A stretch of DNA of 64,000 bases, taken from an uncultured Oscillospiraceae bacterium. GTDB lineage: Bacteria > Bacillota > Clostridia > Oscillospirales > Oscillospiraceae. How positions within the stretch are numbered: position 1 is the first letter of the stretch; each line of letters opens with the position of its first letter. Location of the stretch: contig CAKTVG010000013.1 of assembly GCA_934622035.1 (NCBI GenBank), forward strand, positions 1 to 64,000, given 5' to 3'. The translations under genes and the position numbers were made by a program. The notes beneath the pieces were generated by a model, which was given only the letters and a program-made list of their open reading frames with translations, searched no databases and was not told where the DNA came from. Of this stretch, positions 7,511-15,963 are shown piece by piece.

Positions 7511-9340
7511 TTACAGTGCGCGGCGCTTGCGGAGCACCAGAACCGCGCCCAGCGCGATCACGCTGAGAACCATGGCCGAGGCAAACAGCACGACGGAGGT
7601 GCTGTCGCCGGTCTGCGGCTCGATGTCATAGGCAGGCTCACCGTTGGCCTTGAGCGCGGAGACCTTGAGAGAGTCCACGGCGATGTTGTCGTTCTGCGAC
7701 TGGAGGGAGATCCAGCCTGCGCGGTCGGAGAAATTGTCGGCCTGAACTTCCTTCTCGATCTTCTTGATGCCGTCGGCCCAGACGGTGATGAGGCGGGTGT
7801 TGCGGCTCGAGCCCTGTACGACGCGGAGCTTGATGGTGTGCAGGCCGCCCTTGGTGAAGCCATTGTTCACGTCCTTGACCTCGACGTCATTGCCGCCGGG
7901 ACAGCTCAGGTTGACATAACCCTCTTGCTGCATGTAGACGCCTGCGTTGTCATGGTGCATATGGTTGCCCTTGCCGGCAGCGCCGAAGCAAAGCTGCGTC
8001 CAGCCCCAGGAATCGCCGAATTTGAAGGTCATTTCCGCTTCAAAGAAGGAGAACTTCTGGGTGTTGAGGTAGAGCATGGAGTTGTCACGTTCGGTGCAGG
8101 GCGTTTCGTCGGCGGTCAGGTTTATGCGCTGCAAAAGAGTATTGCCGTCGTTGTCCGTGACCAGCTCCCAATACTGCGTCCAGTCCACGGAGGCGCCGAC
8201 CTTATGGGTGTCATAGTCCATCAGGGGCAGATGATAAGCCGAGAAATCCTTCAGATCGTCTGCGCTGTCGAAATTGTAGGTGTAGACGATGGGCTTGCGC
8301 TCCGGCTCCTCGGGCTTTCCGGGCTCCTCGGGCTTTCCGGGCTGCTCGGGGTTTTCGGGGTTCTCGGGATCGGGGTTGAGTTTCACCAGCGCCTTGATGG
8401 CGGCGTCAATCGCAGCGGCGGCCTCGTCGACCTGCTCCTGCGTGGCGTAGATGTTCGCAGCGACCTTGCGCGCGGCCTCGACGGCCTCGGCATAGACGGA
8501 GACGGTTTCTTCAGTGTATTCGGAAACATCAAAAGAATCGTAAGCGGCAATGGCTTCCTTCAGCACGGTCTTGTCGGCCTGCATGGCGGTGGAGCCGTCG
8601 GCGTTGAGGACGGTGATCTTCAGGTTGTCAAAGGAGACGTTGTCGTTCTGTGCCTGCAGGGAGATGTAACCGGCGCGGTCGGAAAAATTCTCGGCATAGA
8701 CATCCTGCTTACTGATCTTCTGGATGCCATCGGCCCAGACGGTAATGTTAATCTTGTCGTCTGCGCTGCCTTTTTCGACGCGCAGCTTGATGGTGTGCAG
8801 ACCGGCCTTGGTGAAGTCGCCCTCGACATTGACCTGCGTGTCATTGCCGCCGGGGCAGCTCAGGTTGACGTGGCCTTCCTGCTGCATGTACACACCGGCG
8901 TTGTCATTGTGCATGTGGTTGCCCATATTGGCGGCGCCGAAGCAGAGCTGTGCCCAGCCCCAGGAATTGCCGAACAGGAAGGACATTTCCGCTTCGAAAT
9001 AACGGTAGGATTCTGCAAGGTACAGCATTGCGTTGCAGGAACCAGTGCCGGGGTTCTCACCCTCGGTCAAATTCGTGCGGCGGACGACCTGTGCGCCGTC
9101 CACGGCTGCCAGCTCCCAGTGCGCGGAGAGCTCCTCCGCGGTGCCGACCATGTTGTCCCAGTAGCCGGTTACGGGCAGGTAGTAGGCATGGAATGCCGCA
9201 AGGGAAGCCTCGGAATTGAAATCGTAGACGAAGGAAATGGGTTCCGTTGCGGTTTCTTCAGCAGAGACGCTGATGGGGAGGACGCACAGGAGCATAGCCA
9301 GTGCGAGCACAACGCTAAGGAGCTTTTTGATGCTTGTCAT
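7511..9340 (-). CDS. Sortase-anchored surface protein with two LamG/DUF1080-like domains and a FIVAR-like spacer
   Basis: A 609-aa secreted protein. The signal peptide ends near residue 35 (ISVSAEE). Two copies of a jelly-roll, concanavalin-like domain follow (about 40-240 and 370-570). They are near-identical over long stretches: both hold a WGW.QLCFGAA segment, GNHMH.DNAGVYMQQEG and VNLSCPGGND. Between them sits a three-helix FIVAR-like spacer (DKTVLKEAIAAYDSFDVSEY..) and a Pro/Glu linker repeating NPE and GKPEEP. The C-terminus has PQTGD, a hydrophobic helix and RKRRAL, a sortase sorting signal. No catalytic site is recognised, so it probably binds carbohydrate at the cell wall. The start at 9340 (MTSIKK) gives a proper signal peptide; in-frame sequence upstream is not coding-like. 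It diverges from the 21-kb operon. Confidence 0.85.
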   Translation of the reverse strand: MTSIKKLLSVVLALAMLLCVLPISVSAEETATEPISFVYDFNSEASLAAFHAYYLPVTGYWDNMVGTAEELSAHWELAAVDGAQVVRRTNLTEGENPGTGSCNAMLYLAESYRYFEAEMSFLFGNSWGWAQLCFGAANMGNHMHNDNAGVYMQQEGHVNLSCPGGNDTQVNVEGDFTKAGLHTIKLRVEKGSADDKINITVWADGIQKISKQDVYAENFSDRAGYISLQAQNDNVSFDNLKITVLNADGSTAMQADKTVLKEAIAAYDSFDVSEYTEETVSVYAEAVEAARKVAANIYATQEQVDEAAAAIDAAIKALVKLNPDPENPENPEQPGKPEEPGKPEEPERKPIVYTYNFDSADDLKDFSAYHLPLMDYDTHKVGASVDWTQYWELVTDNDGNTLLQRINLTADETPCTERDNSMLYLNTQKFSFFEAEMTFKFGDSWGWTQLCFGAAGKGNHMHHDNAGVYMQQEGYVNLSCPGGNDVEVKDVNNGFTKGGLHTIKLRVVQGSSRNTRLITVWADGIKKIEKEVQADNFSDRAGWISLQSQNDNIAVDSLKVSALKANGEPAYDIEPQTGDSTSVVLFASAMVLSVIALGAVLVLRKRRAL

Positions 9341-9524
9341 ACTTTCACACACCTTATAATGATATAGAATTCGACGGCAATCTTGTGCGGGAAAATTTTC
9401 GCCGTCGCAGGAAAAAAAGTTTCCTAAATCTTTTTCCCTATTCAGGATACAACAGCATTGTGCATTTGTCAAGAATAAAATGCAGATAACTTTATAAATT
9501 GATCGAATTTGTCGAAACAAGTTG

Positions 9525-9553
9525 TTGACAACGAAAAAAACGTATGATATAAT
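9525..9553 (+). promoter_or_regulatory. Strong sigma-A promoter of the 21-kb uptake/hydrolase operon
   Basis: TTGACA (9525-9530), a 17-base spacer and TATAAT (9548-9553) match the consensus exactly, and TGA just before the -10 adds an extended -10 element. The binding-lipoprotein ATG is 48 bases downstream. No obvious operator palindrome overlaps it, so control may come from an activator or from elsewhere. Confidence 0.85.
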
Positions 9554-9600
9554 CCGAACAGAAAAATGTTTTACTAAAATATTTTTTGGAGGAACCGACA

Positions 9601-11139
9601 ATGAAAAAAACGATCACCCGGCTTGGAACGCTGCTCCTGCTGCTGGCACTGCTGTGCGGCATCTTTGCAGGCTGCGCTCCGGCAACCGAGCCGTCAAACG
9701 GCAGCGAAACACCAGCGCCCAGCTCTGAGGAGAGTACCGAGCCGGTCTCCTCGAACACCGGGCTTGACGTAGAGGGCGGCAACGACGTCTACGCCAACTA
9801 TGAAGCCTCCGGCAAAGTCACTGTGGCCATCAATAAGAGCCGCTCGACCGACTTCCAGGCGCTTCTGGACACCTTCGCACAGTATTATCAGAACATCGAC
9901 CTCGAGGTGGATTATTTCTCCGCCGAGGGCGGCACGACGGAGTACCTGACGGCCAAGGCTGCCAACGGCACGCTGCCGGACATCGTGTTCGACGACTATT
10001 CCTCCCTGCCGTATTTCATCTCGCAGGGTTGGGTGTATCCACTGGATGATTTTGTCGAGGGCGACGGCGACTTTGGCTATGTCCCGGATTCCATCGTTGA
10101 CAGCTACACCTTCAACGGGCACCTGTTCGCGCTCCCGACGACCATTCATTTCCGCACGATCTTCCTGAATCTGGATCTGCTCAACGAGCTGAACCTTGAT
10201 CTGCCTGCGCTGGACTGGACGCCCGAGCAGTATGCAGAGCTGATGAAGGCTGCGACCAATGCCACCTATTCCGGCTCCGAGACGGTGTTCGATCTGGACA
10301 TCAACCTGGCCGGCACGACCAATGTCAACAGCGGCTATTATGGCTATGACATTGCCAACCGGCGCTTCAATCTGGCCGAGAGCTGGGTGGAGAACGTGCA
10401 GTTCATGCGCGGCCTGCGCGAGTATCCGGGTCTGGAAGCGTGGTCCATGCGCTGGAACAGCTCCAGCGACGGAACCAGCGACTATGTTAAGAAGTTCGGC
10501 CAGGGCAACACCGACGATCTGCATATGGCCATGAAGGCGGGAAAGACCCTCTCCGACACCATCGAGGGCACTTGGGACGCATGGCTCTATGAGCTGAAGT
10601 TCAACTGGACGCATTGGCCCTATCCGCAGGGCGCGGACAGCAAGGGCCGTCTGCCGATGCACATCGACCACAGCTTCATGACCACGGCCGTCACCGAGGA
10701 CAATGTCGAGGCTGCGTTTGAGGTTCTTCGCTATCTGACCTACGGCGTGGAGGGCAACATCACCCGCCTGAGCATGTTTGACGAGGAAAACGCGGGCAAG
10801 TATGTGCTCAACAACCGCTATTACATCCCCTGCACCATTCATCCGGATGTTGCAGAGAAGTTTGAGAGCCTGCCCGAAGTCAACGAGGCCATCATCTATA
10901 TGTATGAGAACATCGAGAACTCCTTCCGCGCCGATCCGGCGAAGATCGTTCCCGATTTTGACCAGATCAACAACGATTACATCCTGCCCAGCCGCAACAA
11001 CGTGACCGACGGCCTTGCCGACGCAGCCACGGTTGCCGCCGAGGTGGAGGCAAAGGCCAATGAGGAGATCGCCAAAAAGTGGGCGGCCTTCGATGAGACG
11101 GTCGAAAAATTCCTTGCGGATTTTAAGAAAGTCAACTGA
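9601..11139 (+). CDS. ABC transporter sugar-binding lipoprotein (family 1)
   Basis: A 512-aa extracellular solute-binding lipoprotein. The signal peptide ends in FAGC with Cys25 as the lipid anchor, and a Ser/Glu/Thr/Pro linker follows. The binding fold begins at KVTVAINKSRSTDFQALLDTF and carries the usual family-1 features: NGTLPDIVFDD, a YTFNGHLFALPTT segment and a late EAAFEVLRYLTYG. This protein would capture an oligosaccharide and deliver it to one of the permease pairs downstream. GGAGG lies nine bases before the ATG. It is the first gene of the operon, 48 bases after the consensus promoter, and should be the most abundant product. Ligand unknown; a rhamnose-containing or alpha-linked oligosaccharide is inferred from the GH78 and GH31 genes. 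Confidence 0.9.
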   Translation: MKKTITRLGTLLLLLALLCGIFAGCAPATEPSNGSETPAPSSEESTEPVSSNTGLDVEGGNDVYANYEASGKVTVAINKSRSTDFQALLDTFAQYYQNIDLEVDYFSAEGGTTEYLTAKAANGTLPDIVFDDYSSLPYFISQGWVYPLDDFVEGDGDFGYVPDSIVDSYTFNGHLFALPTTIHFRTIFLNLDLLNELNLDLPALDWTPEQYAELMKAATNATYSGSETVFDLDINLAGTTNVNSGYYGYDIANRRFNLAESWVENVQFMRGLREYPGLEAWSMRWNSSSDGTSDYVKKFGQGNTDDLHMAMKAGKTLSDTIEGTWDAWLYELKFNWTHWPYPQGADSKGRLPMHIDHSFMTTAVTEDNVEAAFEVLRYLTYGVEGNITRLSMFDEENAGKYVLNNRYYIPCTIHPDVAEKFESLPEVNEAIIYMYENIENSFRADPAKIVPDFDQINNDYILPSRNNVTDGLADAATVAAEVEAKANEEIAKKWAAFDETVEKFLADFKKVN

Positions 11140-11225
11140 TTTTTGAACCGACGCGGCGGTGCCTGCCCGTGCGCAAAGCATTGGCAGACATCGCCGCCCA
11201 CTTTAACCGGAAAGGCGGATATTCC

Positions 11226-14111
11226 ATGAACAAGCGCGTGCGCAGAATCCTGCTTGGCATATTGGCCGCGATGCTGCTGTTTGGCATCGTGTGCGTTGCG
11301 CTGCCCTATCGTGCGGTTGCAACCGGAAGTCCCGCCGTGCGCGACGTGGCCTATGCCGCCGAACATTGGGTGAGCCGCTCTGTATTGCAAAACGGCGTAC
11401 AGGCTGCCTGCACCGGGGGCACCCTGCGCCTTGATGCCGGCGAGACGGCAAGGTTTACGGCCAAGCTTACTCAGGCGGGCGCTTATCATGTTTATGCCGA
11501 ATACCGCGTGACCGACCCGGCGGTGACGGATAATCTTGTAGATATTTCCTGCGGCCGGACACAGGGACAGGCGCTGCTTTCCACCCTGTGGGCGGATGCC
11601 GAGGAGTCCTATCCGGTCGATCCCTATGGCAACGAGCTTCCGCCCAAGCAGCGCGGTGTGGAGGAATTTTTCCTTGAAGCGCTGGCCGATCCGGCAAGTC
11701 CTTCTCTGGACGCCTATGAATTTTCTCTGCCCGCCGGTAAGGCGGAGCTGACGATCACGGCCGGAACGCAGGCCGTGGAGCTGCGTGAACTGTGGTTCGT
11801 TCCGGTGCAGGCTGCGCCGACTTATGCGGAATACCGCGCCGCGCACGCTGAAAATGCACAGACGCCGCAGTGGCAGGAGATCCTTGAGGCGGAAAAGTAC
11901 GCCGTCAAATCCGATTCCTTCCTGCGCGGCGGAAACGAAAACGACCCCTCGCTTTATCCCTACGACACCTTTGACAAGCGCATCAACGTACTGGACGACA
12001 GCTCCTTTGACGCCGCAGGACAGAAGGTCCTGTGGACCTTGGATGTTCAGGAAACGGGATGGTACTGCCTGTCTTTTAAATATACGCAGTATACCAGCGG
12101 CAGCAAGCCCGTCTACCGCACAGTCGAGCTGGACGGTCAGACCCCCTATCGCGAGCTGGAGGCCGTGCAGTTCCCGGCAACGGGCATGAGCCAATATGAG
12201 CAGCTTACGCTCAGCGCGGACGGTGCGCCGCTGATGCTCTGGCTGGAGCAGGGACGGCATACGCTGGCGCTGCGCGCGGTCATGGGTCCGCTGGAAAAGG
12301 CCTTTGACGATCTGATGGACATTATGAACGAGGTCAGTGCGCTCGGCATGGACCTGACCAAGCTGACTGCGGGCGTCACCGACGAGCATCGGACGTGGGA
12401 CCTGGATGTCTACCTCCCAGATGCCGTTCCGCGTGTGCGGCAGTGCGCCGCAGACATCCGGGCGGTGTACGACGATCTTTCCATGCTCACGCAGCGCAAA
12501 CCGACCTATGCCGCCACGCTTCTGGCCGCGGCGGAAACGCTGGACAAGCTGGCCGACGAGCCGCGCAAGCTCCCGAATAACACCAAGCTCCTGAACGTGG
12601 GGGACAACTGCGTGTCCAAGCGCCTCGGTACGGTCATTGAAATGCTGACTGATCTGCCGCTGGGGCTTGACCAAATCTATCTCACGCCCGGAACAGAGCT
12701 TCCGACAGGCGGCGTGTCTCTGGTGCATCGTGTGGGCGAGGGCATCAAGTCCTTTGCCGGTTCCTTTCTGCCTGGACGGAGCGGTGACTATGCTGCTTCG
12801 TCACAAAAGGACGATGGCGAGCTGACCGTGTGGGTCAACCGCCCGATCCAGTATGTGCAGGCGCTTCAGCAGCTTGTTGATGCCGGTTACAATCAGATCT
12901 ATCACGCAAACGTCCGCCTGTCCGTCATGCCGAACGAGCAGAAGCTGATCCTCTCGAATGCCTCGGGCACCAGCCCGGATCTTGTGCTTGGCGTGAACTA
13001 TTGGACGCCCTTCGACTTTGCCATTCGCGGCGCGGCGAAGGATCTGACGGAATACGACGATTTTCTTGAATTTTACGCGGAGCAGTACAATCTGGAATCC
13101 CTTGTGCCGCTTTACTACAACGATGGCGTCTACGGCGCAGTCGAGACGCAGGATTTTCAGGTGCTCTACTACCGCAGGGACATTTTGCAGGCGCTTGGCC
13201 TGGAGATTCCGGAAACATGGAACGACGTCAAGAAAATGATGCCGGAGCTGCTGCGCTATTCCATGAATTTCAATCTTCCGCTGGCCAATCTGGTCGGCTT
13301 CAAGTCCTACCATGTGACTGCGCCCTATATCTATCAGAACGGCGGCGCGTTCTATGCCGACGACGGCATGAGCACGGCCATTTTGCAAAAAGGCTCGGTC
13401 GAGGGCTTTGAGGAAATGACGGAAATCTTCACGATTTACGGCGCGCAGCAGTCGGTGCCGAGCTTTTTCCAGAGCTTCCGCTTCGGACAGACACCCCTCG
13501 GGATCAGCGGCTTTTCCACCTACATGCAGCTTCAGGAGGCCGCGCCGGAGCTTAAGGGCGTGTGGGACATCGCTCCCGTTCCGGGCACGCTGACCGAGGA
13601 GGGTGAAATCCTCCGCTATCAGATGGCGGACAGCACCGCCTGCATGATTTTCGAGAACACCGACAAGCCCGACGAGGCTTGGCAGTTTTTGAAGTGGTGG
13701 CTGTCCGAGGACACGCAGATCGAGTATGCCTACAACCTCCGCGCGTCCTTTGGCCCGGAATATCAGTGGAACACGGCGAATCTGCTTGCCTTTGCGCAGC
13801 TCGATTATCCGGAGGAGCACAAGCGCGTGATTCTGGAGCAGTGGCAGGCGCAGCGGGAGAATCTGCGTCACCCGGCCAACTATATGGTCGAGCGCGAGGT
13901 CAGCAACGTCTGGAACAGCGTCGTCGTGGACGGCGCGCCGCTTATGGAGGCGCTCAACCGCGCCGCCATGACCTCCGACCGCGAAATTCTGCGTAAAATG
14001 CAGGAATTCGGCTTTCTGGATGAAAACGGAGAGATCATCAAGACCTATCAGACCGACGCTTACGCGCGTCTGGTGCAAATGCTGGCAGAAAGCAGGGAGA
14101 AAACGTCATGA
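11226..14111 (+). CDS. Membrane-anchored fusion: carbohydrate-binding-like N-terminal region plus ABC solute-binding domain
   Basis: A 961-aa protein, about twice the usual size of a binding protein. A membrane helix or uncleaved signal lies at residues about 5-28 (ILLGILAAMLLFGIVCVALP). Two beta-rich carbohydrate-binding-like regions follow (about 45-200 and 225-360, both with Tyr/Trp-rich strands such as AGAYHVYAEYRV and TGWYCLSFKYTQ), then a helical spacer (about 365-460). The C-terminal 420 residues are a family-1 solute-binding domain (SPDLVLGVNYWTPFDFA, QVLYYRRDILQALGLEIP, WQFLKWWLSEDTQIEYA). There is no lipobox. The end overlaps the permease start by four bases (ATGA). It probably pre-concentrates a polymer or glycoside and hands it to permease pair 1. 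The domain names are inferred from fold-like patterns. Confidence 0.8.
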   Translation: MNKRVRRILLGILAAMLLFGIVCVALPYRAVATGSPAVRDVAYAAEHWVSRSVLQNGVQAACTGGTLRLDAGETARFTAKLTQAGAYHVYAEYRVTDPAVTDNLVDISCGRTQGQALLSTLWADAEESYPVDPYGNELPPKQRGVEEFFLEALADPASPSLDAYEFSLPAGKAELTITAGTQAVELRELWFVPVQAAPTYAEYRAAHAENAQTPQWQEILEAEKYAVKSDSFLRGGNENDPSLYPYDTFDKRINVLDDSSFDAAGQKVLWTLDVQETGWYCLSFKYTQYTSGSKPVYRTVELDGQTPYRELEAVQFPATGMSQYEQLTLSADGAPLMLWLEQGRHTLALRAVMGPLEKAFDDLMDIMNEVSALGMDLTKLTAGVTDEHRTWDLDVYLPDAVPRVRQCAADIRAVYDDLSMLTQRKPTYAATLLAAAETLDKLADEPRKLPNNTKLLNVGDNCVSKRLGTVIEMLTDLPLGLDQIYLTPGTELPTGGVSLVHRVGEGIKSFAGSFLPGRSGDYAASSQKDDGELTVWVNRPIQYVQALQQLVDAGYNQIYHANVRLSVMPNEQKLILSNASGTSPDLVLGVNYWTPFDFAIRGAAKDLTEYDDFLEFYAEQYNLESLVPLYYNDGVYGAVETQDFQVLYYRRDILQALGLEIPETWNDVKKMMPELLRYSMNFNLPLANLVGFKSYHVTAPYIYQNGGAFYADDGMSTAILQKGSVEGFEEMTEIFTIYGAQQSVPSFFQSFRFGQTPLGISGFSTYMQLQEAAPELKGVWDIAPVPGTLTEEGEILRYQMADSTACMIFENTDKPDEAWQFLKWWLSEDTQIEYAYNLRASFGPEYQWNTANLLAFAQLDYPEEHKRVILEQWQAQRENLRHPANYMVEREVSNVWNSVVVDGAPLMEALNRAAMTSDREILRKMQEFGFLDENGEIIKTYQTDAYARLVQMLAESREKTS

Positions 14112-15031
14112 AACGAAAGCCCCAAAAGACGCGCTCGCTGCGCGGATGGCTCGGCAGACACGCCGTTTCGGCGCTGCTCTCACCCTATGCCTTCCTGTTC
14201 TGCCTGCTGATCGCAATTCCCGTGTGCATGGCGGTCATCCTGTCCTTTACTTATTTTAATACCATCGAATTTCCAAAGCCCATCGGTCTGGTCAACTTCG
14301 TCACGCTGTTTACGGCCGATTCGGTGTTCATGCAGAAGGTTCTGCCGAACACGCTGATCTACGCGATTTTCGTCGGTGTTGGCGGATATCTGCTGTCTTT
14401 CTTTTTGGCGTGGTCGTTGGCGCAGCTTCCCAAGTGGCCGCGCACCATTCTGGCCATTGCGATCTATTCGCCGTCTCTGACGGGCGGCGTGCTGCTCTCG
14501 GCAGTGTGGAGCGTGGTGTTCAACGGCAGCGAGGGCGGCTACCTCAACTATCTGCTGCTGAAGCTGAACCTTATCTCCGAGCCGGTCGTCTGGCTGCAAT
14601 CGGATGCGCATCTTCTGTGGATTATGATCGTCGTTTCCCTGTGGAGCAGTATGGGTATCGGATTTTTATCCATCCTGTCCGGCATTCTGAATGCCAATGA
14701 GGAGCTTTACGAGGCTGCGCGCATTGACGGTGTGCGTAACCGCTTTCAGGAGATCATTTACGTCACCATCCCGCAGTGCAAGCCGCAGATGCTCTTCGGC
14801 GCGGTCATGGCCATCGTCAATACCTTCCAGACCAGCGGTATCGGCGTTGCGCTCTCCGGCTCCAACCCCACGCCAAATTACGCCGGCCAGCTTATCGTCA
14901 CGCACATTGAGGACTACGGCTTCATCCGCTATGAGATGGGCTATGCCGCAGCGATTTCCGTTGTGCTGCTGATCTTCATTCGCCTGATGTCCAAGGGCGC
15001 GGAAAAGCTGTTCGGCGGTGATCCGGACTGA
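14108..15031 (+). CDS. Carbohydrate ABC transporter permease, MalF/UgpA type (pair 1)
   Basis: A 307-aa integral membrane permease with six predicted helices. The EAA cytoplasmic loop that docks the ATPase is EAARIDGVRNRFQEIIYVTIP, at about residues 202-222. Its start overlaps the upstream fusion gene by ATGA, and 13 bases separate it from its MalG-type partner. With that partner it forms the first of two import channels in this operon. No ATPase gene is present, as is typical of Firmicutes sugar importers that share an MsmX/MsmK-type ATPase. Confidence 0.92.
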   Translation: MKRKPQKTRSLRGWLGRHAVSALLSPYAFLFCLLIAIPVCMAVILSFTYFNTIEFPKPIGLVNFVTLFTADSVFMQKVLPNTLIYAIFVGVGGYLLSFFLAWSLAQLPKWPRTILAIAIYSPSLTGGVLLSAVWSVVFNGSEGGYLNYLLLKLNLISEPVVWLQSDAHLLWIMIVVSLWSSMGIGFLSILSGILNANEELYEAARIDGVRNRFQEIIYVTIPQCKPQMLFGAVMAIVNTFQTSGIGVALSGSNPTPNYAGQLIVTHIEDYGFIRYEMGYAAAISVVLLIFIRLMSKGAEKLFGGDPD

Positions 15032-15044
15032 AAAGAGGTGCGAT

Positions 15045-15935
15045 ATGAAAAAACGAAAAATCAGACGGCTCCAGCAGTCCGGCATCAACCCAACGAGATT
15101 TGAGCGCGGGCAGGTCAAGTTTTACCTCTATCTCATCCCCATCGCGGTCATTATGGCGCTGCCGATTCTGATGATCGTGCTCAATGCCTTCAAGCCGCTC
15201 GACGAGCTGAACGCCTATCCGCCGCGCTTCTTCGTGCGGATGCCGACATGGGAGAACTTCCGCAGGCTCTTTTCGGCGACGCAGGGCAGCAGCGTGCCGA
15301 TCTCGCGGTACTTGTTTAATAGTATCGTCGTCACGCTGATTGTCGTTGTGTGCACGGTTGTCATCTGCGTTGCGGCGGGCTATGTGCTGTCGAAAAAGCG
15401 CTTTAAGTACAAGAAATTCCTGTTTTCCCTCAATACGCTGGCTTTGATGTTCGTGCCTGTGGCCGTGGCGATCCCGCGCTATCTTGTCATCGTCTTTACG
15501 GGGATGTATGATTCCTTCTGGGCGCAGATCATTCCGCTTCTGGCCATGCCGGTTGGCTTGTTCCTTCTGAAGCAGTTTATCGACCAGATTCCAGACGCGC
15601 TGATCGAGGCGGCCGTGATCGACGGTGCGGATGACTTTACAATTCTGCGCCGCATTATCATTCCCATCATCATGCCGGCTGTTGCGACCGTCGCCATGAT
15701 GGCCTTTCAGGCAGCGTGGAACAGCACGGAGGCCTCTGCAATGTTCGTCGAAAACGAGACGCTCAAGACGTTTGCTTATTACATGAGCACCCTCACCGGT
15801 GCAACGGGCAACACGATCTCTGGACAGGGCATCAGTGCCGCTGCGTCGCTGATTCTGTTCTTGCCAAATCTGATCCTGTTTATCATTCTTCAGTCCCGCG
15901 TGATGAACACCATGGCGCATTCCGGACTGAAATAA
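15045..15935 (+). CDS. Carbohydrate ABC transporter permease, MalG type (pair 1)
   Basis: A 296-aa six-helix permease. The EAA loop is EAAVIDGADDFTILRRIIIP, followed by IIMPA. The ATG at 15045 is used because GAGGTG lies seven bases upstream; an ATG nine codons earlier has no site and would overlap the previous gene. It pairs with the MalF-type protein just upstream. TM1 (FYLYLIPIAVIMALPILMIV) and the final helix are clear. Confidence 0.92.
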   Translation: MKKRKIRRLQQSGINPTRFERGQVKFYLYLIPIAVIMALPILMIVLNAFKPLDELNAYPPRFFVRMPTWENFRRLFSATQGSSVPISRYLFNSIVVTLIVVVCTVVICVAAGYVLSKKRFKYKKFLFSLNTLALMFVPVAVAIPRYLVIVFTGMYDSFWAQIIPLLAMPVGLFLLKQFIDQIPDALIEAAVIDGADDFTILRRIIIPIIMPAVATVAMMAFQAAWNSTEASAMFVENETLKTFAYYMSTLTGATGNTISGQGISAAASLILFLPNLILFIILQSRVMNTMAHSGLK

Positions 15936-15963
15936 CATTCCAAAAGGGAAGGAGACAGTCGCA

